Source: Amycolatopsis orientalis DSM 40040 = KCTC 9412
Lineage (GTDB): Bacteria; Actinomycetota; Actinomycetes; Mycobacteriales; Pseudonocardiaceae
Direction of reading: 5' to 3'
NCBI RefSeq assembly: GCF_000478275.1
Contig: NZ_ASJB01000064.1
Coordinates: 364,019 to 428,018 of the forward strand
DNA length: 64,000 bases
Position 1 is the first letter of the stretch. Each line of letters starts with the position of its first letter. The translations under genes were made by a program, and so were the position numbers. Under the pieces are notes generated by a model. It ran no database searches, was not told the DNA's origin, and saw only the letters and a program-made list of their open reading frames with translations. Shown in pieces: positions 41,580 through 51,022 of this stretch.

Positions 41580-42020
41580 CGCCCGGACGCGACGGGTGCT
41601 CCGGACCAGGGTCATGTCCTTCTCCCGCACCGGTTCGTGGCAGTGCGCGCAGACCGTCTCCGGCGCGAGCTCCTCCCCGCACGAATGCCGCCACACCGTC
41701 GGCGGAGGCCCTTCCGTGACGTACTTGTCGCCCCACGCCATGAGGTTCAGCAGCACGTGGTTGAGCGCGTGCCCCGTCTCGGTGAGCACGTACTCGTACC
41801 GCGGCGGATGCTCTTCGTAGAGCCGTTTTTCGAGGATTCCCGTCTCGACGAGCTTGCGCAGCCGCGCGGTCAGGATGTCCCGGCTCGCCCCGGTGTTGCG
41901 GACGATCTGGTCGAACCGCCGCGCCCCGAAGAACACCTCGCGCAGCGCGAGCAGGCTCCAGCGCTCCCCGATCACCTCCATCGCGTTGGCGATCGAGCAG
42001 TCCCTCGGTCCTTCGGTCAT
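41574..42020 (-). CDS. HxlR family transcriptional regulator
   Basis: 148 residues. The HxlR start CSIANAMEVIGERWSLLALREVFFG carries the conserved Cys, followed by the winged helix (GASRDILTARLRKLVETGILEKR) with the wing YEEHPPRYEYVLT. An extra C-terminal HSCGEE...CAHCHEPV holds a CxxC-like pair that may bind zinc, a tail found in a subset of the family. It is divergent from the thiolase operon and separated from it by a long inverted repeat. Confidence 0.9.
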   Translation of the reverse strand: MTEGPRDCSIANAMEVIGERWSLLALREVFFGARRFDQIVRNTGASRDILTARLRKLVETGILEKRLYEEHPPRYEYVLTETGHALNHVLLNLMAWGDKYVTEGPPPTVWRHSCGEELAPETVCAHCHEPVREKDMTLVRSTRRVRAS

Positions 42021-42047
42021 GCGACCAGCGTAAACCCAGTGAGTCTT

Positions 42048-42086
42048 GATTTCCAACCCACTCGGTGCCACAGTGAGTTGGAAATC
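42048..42086. promoter_or_regulatory. HxlR operator, 15-bp inverted repeat
   Basis: GATTTCCAACCCACT (42048-42062) and AGTGAGTTGGAAATC (42072-42086) pair at 14 of 15 positions, centre to centre 24 bases. It overlaps the region just upstream of the thiolase start. Binding by the divergent HxlR protein is inferred from position and strength. Confidence 0.65.
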
Positions 42087-42108
42087 CCAACTCTCCCTGG
42101 AGGCAGCC

Positions 42109-43290
42109 GTGCACGACGCGGTCATCGTGGATGCCGTCCGTACCCCGATCGGCAAGGGCAAACCCGGCGGATCCCTGCACGAGGTCCATCCGGTCCAGTT
42201 GCTGGCCCACACCCTGCGGGCGCTCGTCGAACGCACCGGGGTCGACCCGGCGCTGATCGACGACGTCATCGGCGGCGCGGTCGACCAGGTCGGCGAACAG
42301 GCCCAGAACGTCACGCGGTGGGCGGCGCTCGCCGCCGGGCTGCCGGAAAGCGTGCCCGCGACCACCGTCGACCGGCAGTGCGGGAGCAGCCAGCAGGCCG
42401 TCCACTTCGCCGCGCAAGGCGTGATGGCCGGCGCTTACGACGTCGTGATCGCCTGCGGGGTCGAGTCCATGAGCCGCGTCCCGATGTGGTCCAACGTGCT
42501 GCCCGGTACCGACCCCGTCGGCCCCGGCGTCGCCGAGCGCTATCCGGAAGGCCTGGTACCGCAAGGGATCAGCGCCGAACTGATCGCCGCGAAATGGTCG
42601 CTGAGCCGTGAGGCGATGGACGAGTTCGCGGTGGAGTCGCATCGGAAGGCAGCCCGCGCGCACCGGCTCGGCCGGTTCGCGAGCCAGATCGTGCCGATCG
42701 AGACGCCCTCGGGACTGGTCTCCACCGACGAGTCCGTCCGGCCCCGCACCGATCTCGAAACGCTCGCCCAGTTGCGCCCGGCGTTCCAGGATCCGGCCGT
42801 GGCCGCGCGGTTCCCGCAGATCGACTGGTCGGTGACCGCGGGCAACAGCAGCCCGATCAACGACGGCGCCTCCGCGGTGCTCATCACCTCCAGCGAGACC
42901 GCCGCCAGACTCGGCCTCCGGCCTCGCGCGCGCCTGCACAGTTTCGCCGTCACCGGCTCGGACCCGCTGCTCATGCTCACCGGCGTCATCCCGGCGACGG
43001 AGAAGGTGCTGCGGCGCGCGGGCCTGCGCCTGGCGGACATCGACCTGTTCGAGATCAACGAGGCGTTCGCCAGTGTCGTGCTGGCGTGGCAGCAGGAGAC
43101 CGGGGCCGATCCGGCCAAGGTCAACGTCCACGGCGGCGCGATCGCGCTGGGCCATCCGCTCGGCGCGAGCGGCACCCGGCTGATGGGCACGCTGGTCAAC
43201 GCCCTGCACCACCACGGCGCCCGCTACGGGTTGCAGGCGATGTGCGAGGGCGGCGGCCAGGCCAACGCGACCATCCTGGAGGCGCTGTGA
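42109..43290 (+). CDS. Acetyl-CoA acetyltransferase (thiolase) family
   Basis: 393 residues. The nucleophile Cys lies in VDRQCGSSQQAVH, the catalytic His in NVHGGAIALGHPLGASG and the second Cys in AMCEGGGQANA; NEAFA is also present. Length and motif order are those of a degradative or biosynthetic thiolase. The GTG 42109 start has TGGAGG 8 bases upstream. GTGA overlap with the next gene suggests an operon under HxlR control. Whether it forms acetoacetyl-CoA or cleaves longer ketoacyl-CoA is not clear. Confidence 0.93.
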   Translation: MHDAVIVDAVRTPIGKGKPGGSLHEVHPVQLLAHTLRALVERTGVDPALIDDVIGGAVDQVGEQAQNVTRWAALAAGLPESVPATTVDRQCGSSQQAVHFAAQGVMAGAYDVVIACGVESMSRVPMWSNVLPGTDPVGPGVAERYPEGLVPQGISAELIAAKWSLSREAMDEFAVESHRKAARAHRLGRFASQIVPIETPSGLVSTDESVRPRTDLETLAQLRPAFQDPAVAARFPQIDWSVTAGNSSPINDGASAVLITSSETAARLGLRPRARLHSFAVTGSDPLLMLTGVIPATEKVLRRAGLRLADIDLFEINEAFASVVLAWQQETGADPAKVNVHGGAIALGHPLGASGTRLMGTLVNALHHHGARYGLQAMCEGGGQANATILEAL

Positions 43291-44324
43291 CCGACCGGCT
43301 GCCCAGGAAACTGGCGGGGCATCCGTCGGTGCGGGCCGTCCTCGCCAAACCGCGCGACAAACCGTCGCCGGTGATCGACGCCGCCTGGCTCAAGGAGATC
43401 TGTCTCGCCGCGGGCGCCGACGACGCGGCCGCGGTCTCCCTGGACCATCCGGATCTGGCGGGCGAACGCGAGCACGTCCTGCGCGCGCTGCCGGGTACCA
43501 AGACCCTGGTCTCGCTGGTGGTGCGGATGAACCGCGACGACGTCCGCTCCCCCGCCCGCAGCGTGGCCAACCAGGAGTTCCACCGCACCGGCGAGATCGT
43601 CAACGAGGCCGGGCACACGATCGTCCGGAGGTTGCAGGACGCCGGGTACCGCGCGATCAACCCGTCCGCGACCTTCCCGATGGAGATGGAGAACTATCCG
43701 GGCCGGATCTGGGTGGTCGCGCACAAGACGGTCGCCGTCGCCGCCGGGCTCGGCGCGATGGGACTGCACCGCAACGTCATCCACCCGAAGTTCGGGAACT
43801 TCGTGCTCCTGGCGACGTTGCTGCTCGACGCCGAGGTGTCCACCCACGGCGAAGCCCTCGACTACAACCCCTGCCTCGAGTGCAAGCTGTGCGTCGCGGC
43901 CTGTCCGATCGGCGCGATCTCGAAGACCGGCGAGTTCGACTTCCTGGCCTGCTCGACCCACAACTACCGCGAGTTCATGAGCGGCTTCACCGACTGGGCG
44001 CAGACCGTGGCCGACAGCGAGGACGCCGCCGACTTCCGGTCCAGGGTGACCGACTCGGAGAACGTGTCGATGTGGCAGAGCCTCGCGTTCAAACCGAACT
44101 ACAAGGCCGCGTACTGCATGGCCGTCTGCCCGGCGGGCGAGGACGTGCTCGGGCCCTACCTCGACGACCGCCGCGGGTTCCTCGGCACCGTGGTCAAACC
44201 ACTGCAGGACAAGGTCGAGACGCTCTACGTGCAGCCGGGTTCGTCGGCGAAGTCCTACGCCGAACGCCGGTTCCCGCACAAGCCGGTGAAGGAGGTCGAC
44301 GGCGGATATCCCAGACGTCCCTAG
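43287..44324 (+). CDS. 4Fe-4S protein, epoxyqueuosine reductase-like
   Basis: 345 residues. A classical 4Fe-4S site CLECKLCVAACPIGAI sits near residue 200 and further Cys motifs (DFLACSTHNY, CMAVCPAGED) near 230 and 290 may hold a second cluster. The N-terminal domain (DAAWLKEICLAAGADDAAAVSLDHPDL) resembles the cobalamin-binding domain of QueG. It overlaps the thiolase gene by GTGA. Actual queuosine synthesis is unlikely for this position; a reductase acting with the thiolase pathway is an inference. Confidence 0.78.
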   Translation: MTDRLPRKLAGHPSVRAVLAKPRDKPSPVIDAAWLKEICLAAGADDAAAVSLDHPDLAGEREHVLRALPGTKTLVSLVVRMNRDDVRSPARSVANQEFHRTGEIVNEAGHTIVRRLQDAGYRAINPSATFPMEMENYPGRIWVVAHKTVAVAAGLGAMGLHRNVIHPKFGNFVLLATLLLDAEVSTHGEALDYNPCLECKLCVAACPIGAISKTGEFDFLACSTHNYREFMSGFTDWAQTVADSEDAADFRSRVTDSENVSMWQSLAFKPNYKAAYCMAVCPAGEDVLGPYLDDRRGFLGTVVKPLQDKVETLYVQPGSSAKSYAERRFPHKPVKEVDGGYPRRP

Positions 44325-44390
44325 CCGCTGTCACATCTCCGGTGCCCCATCCGTCAGGGTTACGACGGACTGTGAAGAAGGATGGGGACC

Positions 44391-45278
44391 GTGGACGAAC
44401 ACGACTGGCTGGCCCGGCGTTTCGAAGGGCACCGGACGCACCTGAGGGCGGTGGCGTACCGGATGCTCGGCTCGCTGAGCGAGGCGGACGACGCCGTGCA
44501 GGAGGCCTGGCTGCGGCTCAGCCGGACAGGCACCGAGGACGTCGACAACCTGGGCGGCTGGCTGACCACCGTCGTCGGCCGGATCTGCCTCGACATGCTG
44601 CGCTCGCGCAAGTCGCGGCAGGAGGACCCGGTCGGCGCGCAGCTTCCCGACCCGATCATCGGCCGCGAGGGCGGGATCGACCCGGAACACGAGGCCCTGC
44701 TGGCGGATTCGGTCGGGCTGGCGCTCTTGGTCGTGCTCGACACGCTGGACCCCGCCGAACGGCTCGCGTTCGTACTGCATGACATGTTCGCCCTGCCGTT
44801 CGACGAGATCGCGCCGATCGTGGGCCGCTCCCCCGGTGCGACCAGACAGCTCGCCAGCCGCGCCCGGCGCCGTCTGCAGGGTTCGCCGACGGTCCCCGAC
44901 GCGGACCTGGCCCGTCAGCGGGAAGTCGTGGACGCGTTCTTCGCCGCCGCGCGGGGTGGTGACTTCGACTCCTTGGTCTCCGTGCTCGACCCGGACGTCG
45001 TGCTCCGCGCCGAGGGCGGCGTGGTTCCGGCGGGGACGACGCGCTCGGTGCGCGGGGCGGCCACGGTCGCGAGCCAGGCGCTCATGTTCCGGCAGGCCGG
45101 TACCGGCGGGGTACTGCGGCCCGTGCTGGTCAACGGGGTGGCGGGGATGGTCGTCACCAGGGACGGCGTTCCGCAGACGCTGTTCGCCTTCACCGTCGTG
45201 GCCGGGAAGATCGCGGCGATCGACCTCATCGCCGATCCGGATCGTCTCGCGACGCTCGACTTCGAGCCGCTCGGCTGA
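44391..45278 (+). CDS. sigJ: ECF sigma factor with SnoaL-like C-terminal domain (SigJ/ECF41 type)
   Basis: 295 residues from GTG 44391. This start is preferred over ATG 44382, which lies directly on the AAGAAGG ribosome binding site. Region 2: RAVAYRMLGSLSEADDAVQEAWLRLS; region 4: LDPAERLAFVLHDMFALPFDEIAPIVGRSPGATRQLASRARRRL (given here as two adjoining stretches, split at ALPFDE). The C-terminal ~115 residues form a SnoaL-like domain that modulates activity in ECF41 factors instead of an anti-sigma. No usual ECF41 partner (carboxymuconolactone decarboxylase-like) is adjacent; the upstream genes are the thiolase and Fe-S protein. Confidence 0.9.
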   Translation: MDEHDWLARRFEGHRTHLRAVAYRMLGSLSEADDAVQEAWLRLSRTGTEDVDNLGGWLTTVVGRICLDMLRSRKSRQEDPVGAQLPDPIIGREGGIDPEHEALLADSVGLALLVVLDTLDPAERLAFVLHDMFALPFDEIAPIVGRSPGATRQLASRARRRLQGSPTVPDADLARQREVVDAFFAAARGGDFDSLVSVLDPDVVLRAEGGVVPAGTTRSVRGAATVASQALMFRQAGTGGVLRPVLVNGVAGMVVTRDGVPQTLFAFTVVAGKIAAIDLIADPDRLATLDFEPLG

Positions 45279-45295
45279 AGCGCCGAGGCCGGGGG

Positions 45296-45350
45296 TGTCA
45301 TGAGGGGTCCCCATAGGACACTTTTCGTCCTATGGGGACCCCTCATGACA
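45296..45350. terminator. Long hairpin with 24-base arms
   Basis: Perfect arms (TGTCATGAGGGGTCCCC...) around the loop ACTTTTC, between convergent sigma factor and GH5 genes. Bidirectional termination is likely. Confidence 0.7.
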
Positions 45351-45371
45351 CGCGCGCGCCCACCGCCGGGA

Positions 45372-46451
45372 TCAGGAGGTCGGGAAGTTGTCCGCGGTAC
45401 GGATGCGGTCCCGGATCCAGACACCGGCAGGCTTCAGCGGAGCCGTGCCGGTGAAGGAGGAGCCCGAGCAGGTGCCCGGTTTGAACACCGCGCCCGAACG
45501 CTCGTCGTCGGAGAAGTTCCAGTTGGTCCAACTGATCTTCTTCGACGCCAGGAAGTCCAGGTACTTCTGCGAGTTGGTGAAGTCGTTCCCGCCGTCACCG
45601 CTGGCGGTCTGGGTGCCGAACTCGGTCACGAACAGCGGGATCTTGTTCGCGGCCCGGCTCAGCGCGTTGAAGTACTCGGTTTTGTGCGACGCCGCGTAGA
45701 AGTGGAACGTGTACATGAAGTTGGTGGCGCGCACCGGGTTGTTGATGATGTCGGTCTCGTCGCGGCCGTCGGAGATGCCGAGCGAGCCCCAGCCGTGGGT
45801 GCCCACCAGCACGACGCCGTCGGAGTCCTGGGCGCGGATGACCGGGATCATCTGCTCCGCGTAGCTGCGGACCCGGTCCCAGCTGACGTTGTTGGGCTCG
45901 TTGGCGATGTCGTAGATGATGTTCGTCTTGTCCTTGTGCCGCTGGGCGATCTCGGTGAAGAACGTCTTGGCGCGGCTGAGGTTCGCGTTCGGGTCGCCGG
46001 GGGTGAGCTGATGCCAGTCGACCAGGGCGTACATCCCGCGTTTGGTGGCTTCCTCGATGTAGGAGTGCACCATGTCGGTGAACTTGCGCGGGTTGGTCTC
46101 GTACCCGCCTTCCTGGATGTACATCGAGATCCGGAGGACGTCGGCCTTCCAGTCACCGGCCAGCGCGTCGAGCGAAGCGGTCTTCACGCATTGGCTGTAC
46201 CACTGGATTCCGTGGGTGCTCATACCGCGGAGCTGGATCGGCTTGCCCGCGGAGTTGCAGAGCTGGAGGCCACAGACCTTCAGCTGTCCGTTGACCGCCG
46301 CGGGGCTGCCCGGCGGTAGCGCCGCGGCCACCCGTGCCGCCGGTTCTCCCGCGGTCTCGGTCGCCATCGACGTGCTCGCGACGGCGACCGGTGCCAGCAG
46401 TCCGGCGGCCAGCGCGGCCGTCACCCGGAGACGGATCTTGTCCCAGCGCAT
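45372..46451 (-). CDS. Secreted GH5 endoglucanase-type enzyme
   Basis: 359 residues with a Sec signal peptide (RLRVTAALAAGLLAPVAVAS). The GH5 (beta/alpha)8 barrel spans about 60-340: LRGMSTHGIQWY at the start, acid/base Glu in IANEPNN, HFYAAS, and nucleophile Glu in FVTEFGT. It acts on beta-1,4-glucan or related polymers outside the cell. No cellulose-binding module is attached. A single-gene unit with an AGGAAA/TTTCCT operator-like site upstream. Confidence 0.92.
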   Translation of the reverse strand: MRWDKIRLRVTAALAAGLLAPVAVASTSMATETAGEPAARVAAALPPGSPAAVNGQLKVCGLQLCNSAGKPIQLRGMSTHGIQWYSQCVKTASLDALAGDWKADVLRISMYIQEGGYETNPRKFTDMVHSYIEEATKRGMYALVDWHQLTPGDPNANLSRAKTFFTEIAQRHKDKTNIIYDIANEPNNVSWDRVRSYAEQMIPVIRAQDSDGVVLVGTHGWGSLGISDGRDETDIINNPVRATNFMYTFHFYAASHKTEYFNALSRAANKIPLFVTEFGTQTASGDGGNDFTNSQKYLDFLASKKISWTNWNFSDDERSGAVFKPGTCSGSSFTGTAPLKPAGVWIRDRIRTADNFPTS

Positions 46452-46520
46452 GGGGCTTCTCCTCTCGCGTCGGCGGCACCGGCTTCGGTGTGCCGACGGG
46501 TAAGGGCGGCGGGTATTAAA

Positions 46521-46536
46521 TAGGAAACTTTCCTTA
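46521..46536. promoter_or_regulatory. Palindrome AGGAAA-C-TTTCCT upstream of the GH5 gene
   Basis: A perfect 13-bp palindrome at 46522-46534 in an A/T-rich stretch, 71 bases upstream of the GH5 start; a weaker half site GGAAAG follows at 46542. It looks like a regulator site for carbohydrate response. The regulator is not in the window. Confidence 0.5.
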
Positions 46537-46630
46537 CTATTGGAAAGTAAAGGAGAGATTACCCACGGGCGCGACGGACGGTCAAGAGCCGACCACCGAC
46601 GGTTTCCGCTGACTCGGGCATGCTCGGCGT

Positions 46631-47383
46631 GTGACGACCATCGTGGCCTTCCACGCGCATCCCGATGACGAAGCCCTGCTGACCGGCGGCACCCTCGCCC
46701 GCGCCGCCGCGGACGGACACCGCGTCGTGCTGGTGACCGCCACCATCGGCATGAAAGGCGAGGACGCGCCGCGACTGGCCGAACTCCAGGCGAGCGCCGA
46801 GGTGCTGGGCGTCGCGCGCGTCGTGCACCTCGGCTACGCCGGCAGCGGTCACGGCCCGATCCTGTATCCGGACCCGCCGGGCTGGGTCCGCTTCGTCCGC
46901 GCGAGCACCGACGAAGCGGCCTCCCGGCTCGTGGGGATCCTGCGCGAGGAGAAGGCGTCCGTGCTCCTCAGCTACGACCGGAACGGCGGCTACGGCCACC
47001 CCGACCACGTCAAGGTGCACGAGGTCGGCAAGCGGGCGGCGGAACTCGCCGGTGACGTCCGGCTGCTCGAAGCGACGATCCCCCGCGACGCCGTCGCGCG
47101 CCTGGTGCGGATCGTGCGGCTGGCGCGGATCCCGTTCCGCTACGACATCGACGCGCTGCTCCGCGCCTACAGCGCCCGGTCCGAGATCACGCACGTTTTC
47201 GACGTCCGGCGCTTCGCGGGTCAGAAGCAGGCCGCGATCGCCGCCCACTCCTCCCAGGTGCGGGGGAACGGCAGGCTCGCGCCGCTGATGCGCGTCCTGA
47301 CCCGGCTTCCCGCGCCGCTCTTCGGGCTCGTCTTCAACCGTGAGTGGTACATCGACGCGACGCCGTCCGGTTCACGGGTCTGA
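46631..47383 (+). CDS. PIG-L family deacetylase
   Basis: 250 residues. Zinc-binding AHPDDEALLTGG (His-Pro-Asp-Asp) at the start, RNGGYGHPDHVKVH near 120 and the late His in AAHSSQ complete the site of LmbE/MshB-type N-acetylglucosaminyl deacetylases. The start is GTG 46631. MshB itself (mycothiol synthesis) is usually longer, about 300 residues, so this is a relative of unknown substrate. It overlaps the convergent gene by 12 bases. Confidence 0.9.
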   Translation: MTTIVAFHAHPDDEALLTGGTLARAAADGHRVVLVTATIGMKGEDAPRLAELQASAEVLGVARVVHLGYAGSGHGPILYPDPPGWVRFVRASTDEAASRLVGILREEKASVLLSYDRNGGYGHPDHVKVHEVGKRAAELAGDVRLLEATIPRDAVARLVRIVRLARIPFRYDIDALLRAYSARSEITHVFDVRRFAGQKQAAIAAHSSQVRGNGRLAPLMRVLTRLPAPLFGLVFNREWYIDATPSGSRV

Positions 47384-47953
47384 CCGGCGTACGCGCGCTC
47401 GGTACGCGGCGGCCTTGACGCGGTTCTGACAGGCCAGTCCGCAGTAACGCTTGATCTGCGCCTGGCTCGCGTCGACGTACACCTGATCGCACCGGGGTGC
47501 CGCGCACAGCCCGACCCGGTGCGGGATGTGCTCGCCGAAAGCGGCGGCCACGGACACCACCAGCCCGGCCACCCACTGCTGGACGAGATCGGCGTCGGGG
47601 CTGTGGAAGTGCAGGTGCCACGGCCGCTCGTCGTGCCGGTGCAGGACCGGCCGCGCCCGGCTGTCGGCGAGCATCCGGTTGAGCAGCCCGGCCGCTTGAT
47701 CGTCCTCGTTCCGGGACAACGCCTCGACGACCTCCCGCAGCCGCGACGCGAGATCCCGCAACCGTTCCGCGGCGAGGAGATCGACCCGGCCGTCGCCCTC
47801 GATCGCGTCCGCGGCGGCGCGGACCAGCTCGCGCCCGCCGAGCAGAGGTTTCGCCCGGCCGTGGGCGTACTTCCCGGTCAGGGCGTTGATCAGCGCGACC
47901 CCGGTTTCCAGCCGCATCGCGTGATGGCCGTCGAGTTCGGCCCCGTCAGGCAT
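47372..47953 (-). CDS. CGNR zinc finger / ABATE domain protein
   Basis: 193 residues from ATG 47953. The N-terminal ABATE region (TGVALINALTGKYAHGRAKPLLGG) is followed by a C-terminal zinc finger of the CGNR type, VGLCAAPRCDQVYVD then RYCGLACQNRVKAAAYRAR, with four Cys. Such proteins are putative stress-linked transcription factors. It is tail-to-tail with the PIG-L gene. Confidence 0.87.
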   Translation of the reverse strand: MPDGAELDGHHAMRLETGVALINALTGKYAHGRAKPLLGGRELVRAAADAIEGDGRVDLLAAERLRDLASRLREVVEALSRNEDDQAAGLLNRMLADSRARPVLHRHDERPWHLHFHSPDADLVQQWVAGLVVSVAAAFGEHIPHRVGLCAAPRCDQVYVDASQAQIKRYCGLACQNRVKAAAYRARVRRSDP

Positions 47954-48108
47954 CGGCCCCTCCCCCGGCGTCGCTGGCTCGCAGGACGCTATCAAAGGCG
48001 GACGCCGCCGCAAGGGCGATGAAGTCGTTCGGAGCAACGGGATCCTGCGGAGGATGCAACGGAAGGACGACGCGATGGTCCTTTATGGACAGAGGGCGGA
48101 CCGCCCGC

Positions 48109-48954
48109 TCACCAGCGTGGCGGGCCCGCGTCCACGATCTTCTGCGAAAGCTCCAGCGGATCGTGGTGCATCAGCGATTCCATCCACCAGGTCATCCCCG
48201 CCCCCGCCAGCGCGGGCAGGTCCACCTTGATCGGTTCCTCCCACGCGGGACTCGCGTTCCCGGCGACGGCGACGTCGAACGGCTTGCCCGGCTCCAGCCC
48301 GGCCATGCCGAGCGCGCGGTGGGTCTCGGCGATCTCTTCGGCGGTCGGTGTGTGATCCTCGGGGTTGGGGAAGATCCCGTCGCACAGCGCCGCCCGCCGG
48401 ACGACCCGCGGGTTGTCGGTGGAACTCGCCACCCAGATCGGGATCGGATAAGGCTCGGGCGGCGCCTCGGCCAGCGCGACCTGGTAGTGCGCCCCGTCGT
48501 GGTCGAACCGCCTGCCGGACCAGATCGCGCGGATGACGTCGAGACCTTCGTCGAACATCGCGGACCTCGTCAGCAGGTCGGTCTGCTCGCCGAACCGGCT
48601 GAAGTCACCGGATTCGTCCGAGCCGAGGCCCGTGCCGAGGATCAGCCGTCCGCCCGACAGCCTGCTGACCGTTGACGCGTGCCGTGCGACCACCCACGGG
48701 CGGCGCCGGGCGGGCGGGGTGATCATCGGCCCGAACCGCAGGCCGCTGGTGGCGTGCGCGATGGCGCCGAGCGTCGTCCACGGATCGGCGATGGGCATCG
48801 TGTCCGCGACAACGTGGTCCCACAGGAAGAAACCGTCCCAGCCCGCCGCCTCCGCCCGCACGGCGAGGTCGACGAGCACCGCGGGCTCACCGAACGGGCC
48901 GAAAGGCGGCAGGTAGACGGCGTGGCGGACCGTGCTGCCGGTCAAGTCGATCAT
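48109..48954 (-). CDS. LLM class flavin-dependent oxidoreductase
   Basis: 281 residues of the luciferase-like (beta/alpha)8 fold: AVYLPPFGPFGEPAVLVDLAVRAEAAGWDGFFLWDHV at the start (GWDGFFLWDH is diagnostic), GPMITPPARRRPWVVAR and LSGGRLILGTGLGSDESGDFSRFG. FMN or F420 is the usual cofactor. GGGGAG abuts ATG 48954, so the TTG at 48945, nine bases from it, may be the true start. Substrate unknown. Confidence 0.9.
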   Translation of the reverse strand: MIDLTGSTVRHAVYLPPFGPFGEPAVLVDLAVRAEAAGWDGFFLWDHVVADTMPIADPWTTLGAIAHATSGLRFGPMITPPARRRPWVVARHASTVSRLSGGRLILGTGLGSDESGDFSRFGEQTDLLTRSAMFDEGLDVIRAIWSGRRFDHDGAHYQVALAEAPPEPYPIPIWVASSTDNPRVVRRAALCDGIFPNPEDHTPTAEEIAETHRALGMAGLEPGKPFDVAVAGNASPAWEEPIKVDLPALAGAGMTWWMESLMHHDPLELSQKIVDAGPPRW

Positions 48955-49078
48955 CTCCCCAACGTCTTCGTCGAAGCCCCCGGACGGCCACGACGAAGTG
49001 ACCGGAGCATCCGGGAAGGTTACGCCGAGCGCTCGGTTCGGTGTTCGCCGTCTCACTATGCGCGACACGGCCGGGACC

Positions 49079-50707
<1,629 letters not shown>

Positions 50708-50796
50708 AAGGGCGTCCTCCTGATTCTCGGCACGGCCGATCGCGATCGGGCAGGAAGATTCCGCGTACGGCGAAAGAAGAAGAGCGCACGCGGAAG

Positions 50797-50839
50797 GACG
50801 CGGCCCGGCGGAGCGAAGGCTCTACGCCAGGGCCGCGTC
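50797..50839 (-). terminator. Attenuator stem-loop in the ABC-F leader
   Basis: GACGCGGCCC and GGGCCGCGTC form a 10-bp outer stem, extended by GGCG/CGCC and GAGC/GCTC with a 4-base loop. It is very stable and sits 12 bases after the uORF stop, where a stalled ribosome could change its folding. Confidence 0.65.
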
Positions 50840-50850
50840 GAAGGCGAGAA

Positions 50851-50874
50851 TCACAGGTAGAACAAAGTCCCCAT
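50851..50874 (-). CDS. Leader peptide MGTLFYL of the ABC-F gene
   Basis: A 7-codon reading frame (ATG at 50874, TGA at 50853-50851) in the 5' leader. The ATG lies 8 bases after a -10-like TACCGT, so the mRNA may start at it. Short uORFs of this type upstream of ABC-F and erm genes stall ribosomes in the presence of drug and control attenuation. That this one is translated is inferred. Confidence 0.5.
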   Translation of the reverse strand: MGTLFYL

Positions 50875-51022
50875 GGACCGAAACGGTAGCCGGTGGCCGC
50901 GGAAGGGCAAAACGAATTAACGGCTGTGTACGGATTCACAGAGTGGTCTGTGTCCCGCTACCGCGACAGCGGCGCCCCGGTGACCGAGAATCCGAGACGG
51001 AGGTTTTCGCGGTCTGAAGGGA

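Larger units (their letters stand above)
50708..50888 (-). promoter_or_regulatory. Attenuator leader of the ABC-F gene
   Basis: About 165 bases between a possible leaderless promoter (TACCGT at 50883-50888 as -10, with an A/T-rich stretch TTAATTCGTTTT about 25 bases further up) and the start codon. Elements in transcript order: uORF (50874-50851), CGAGAATC complement region at 50852-50845, terminator-like stem 50839-50797, second stem TTCCGCGT/ACGCGGAA (50795-50759), and the GATTCTCG complement at 50729-50722 beside the AGGAGG. The first and last can pair, which would cover the ribosome binding site. Confidence 0.6.

Noticed and set aside
43287..44324. True QueG for queuosine synthesis
   Set aside because: The Fe-S motif and N-terminal domain fit only loosely, the operon partner is a thiolase, and no queuosine genes are nearby.
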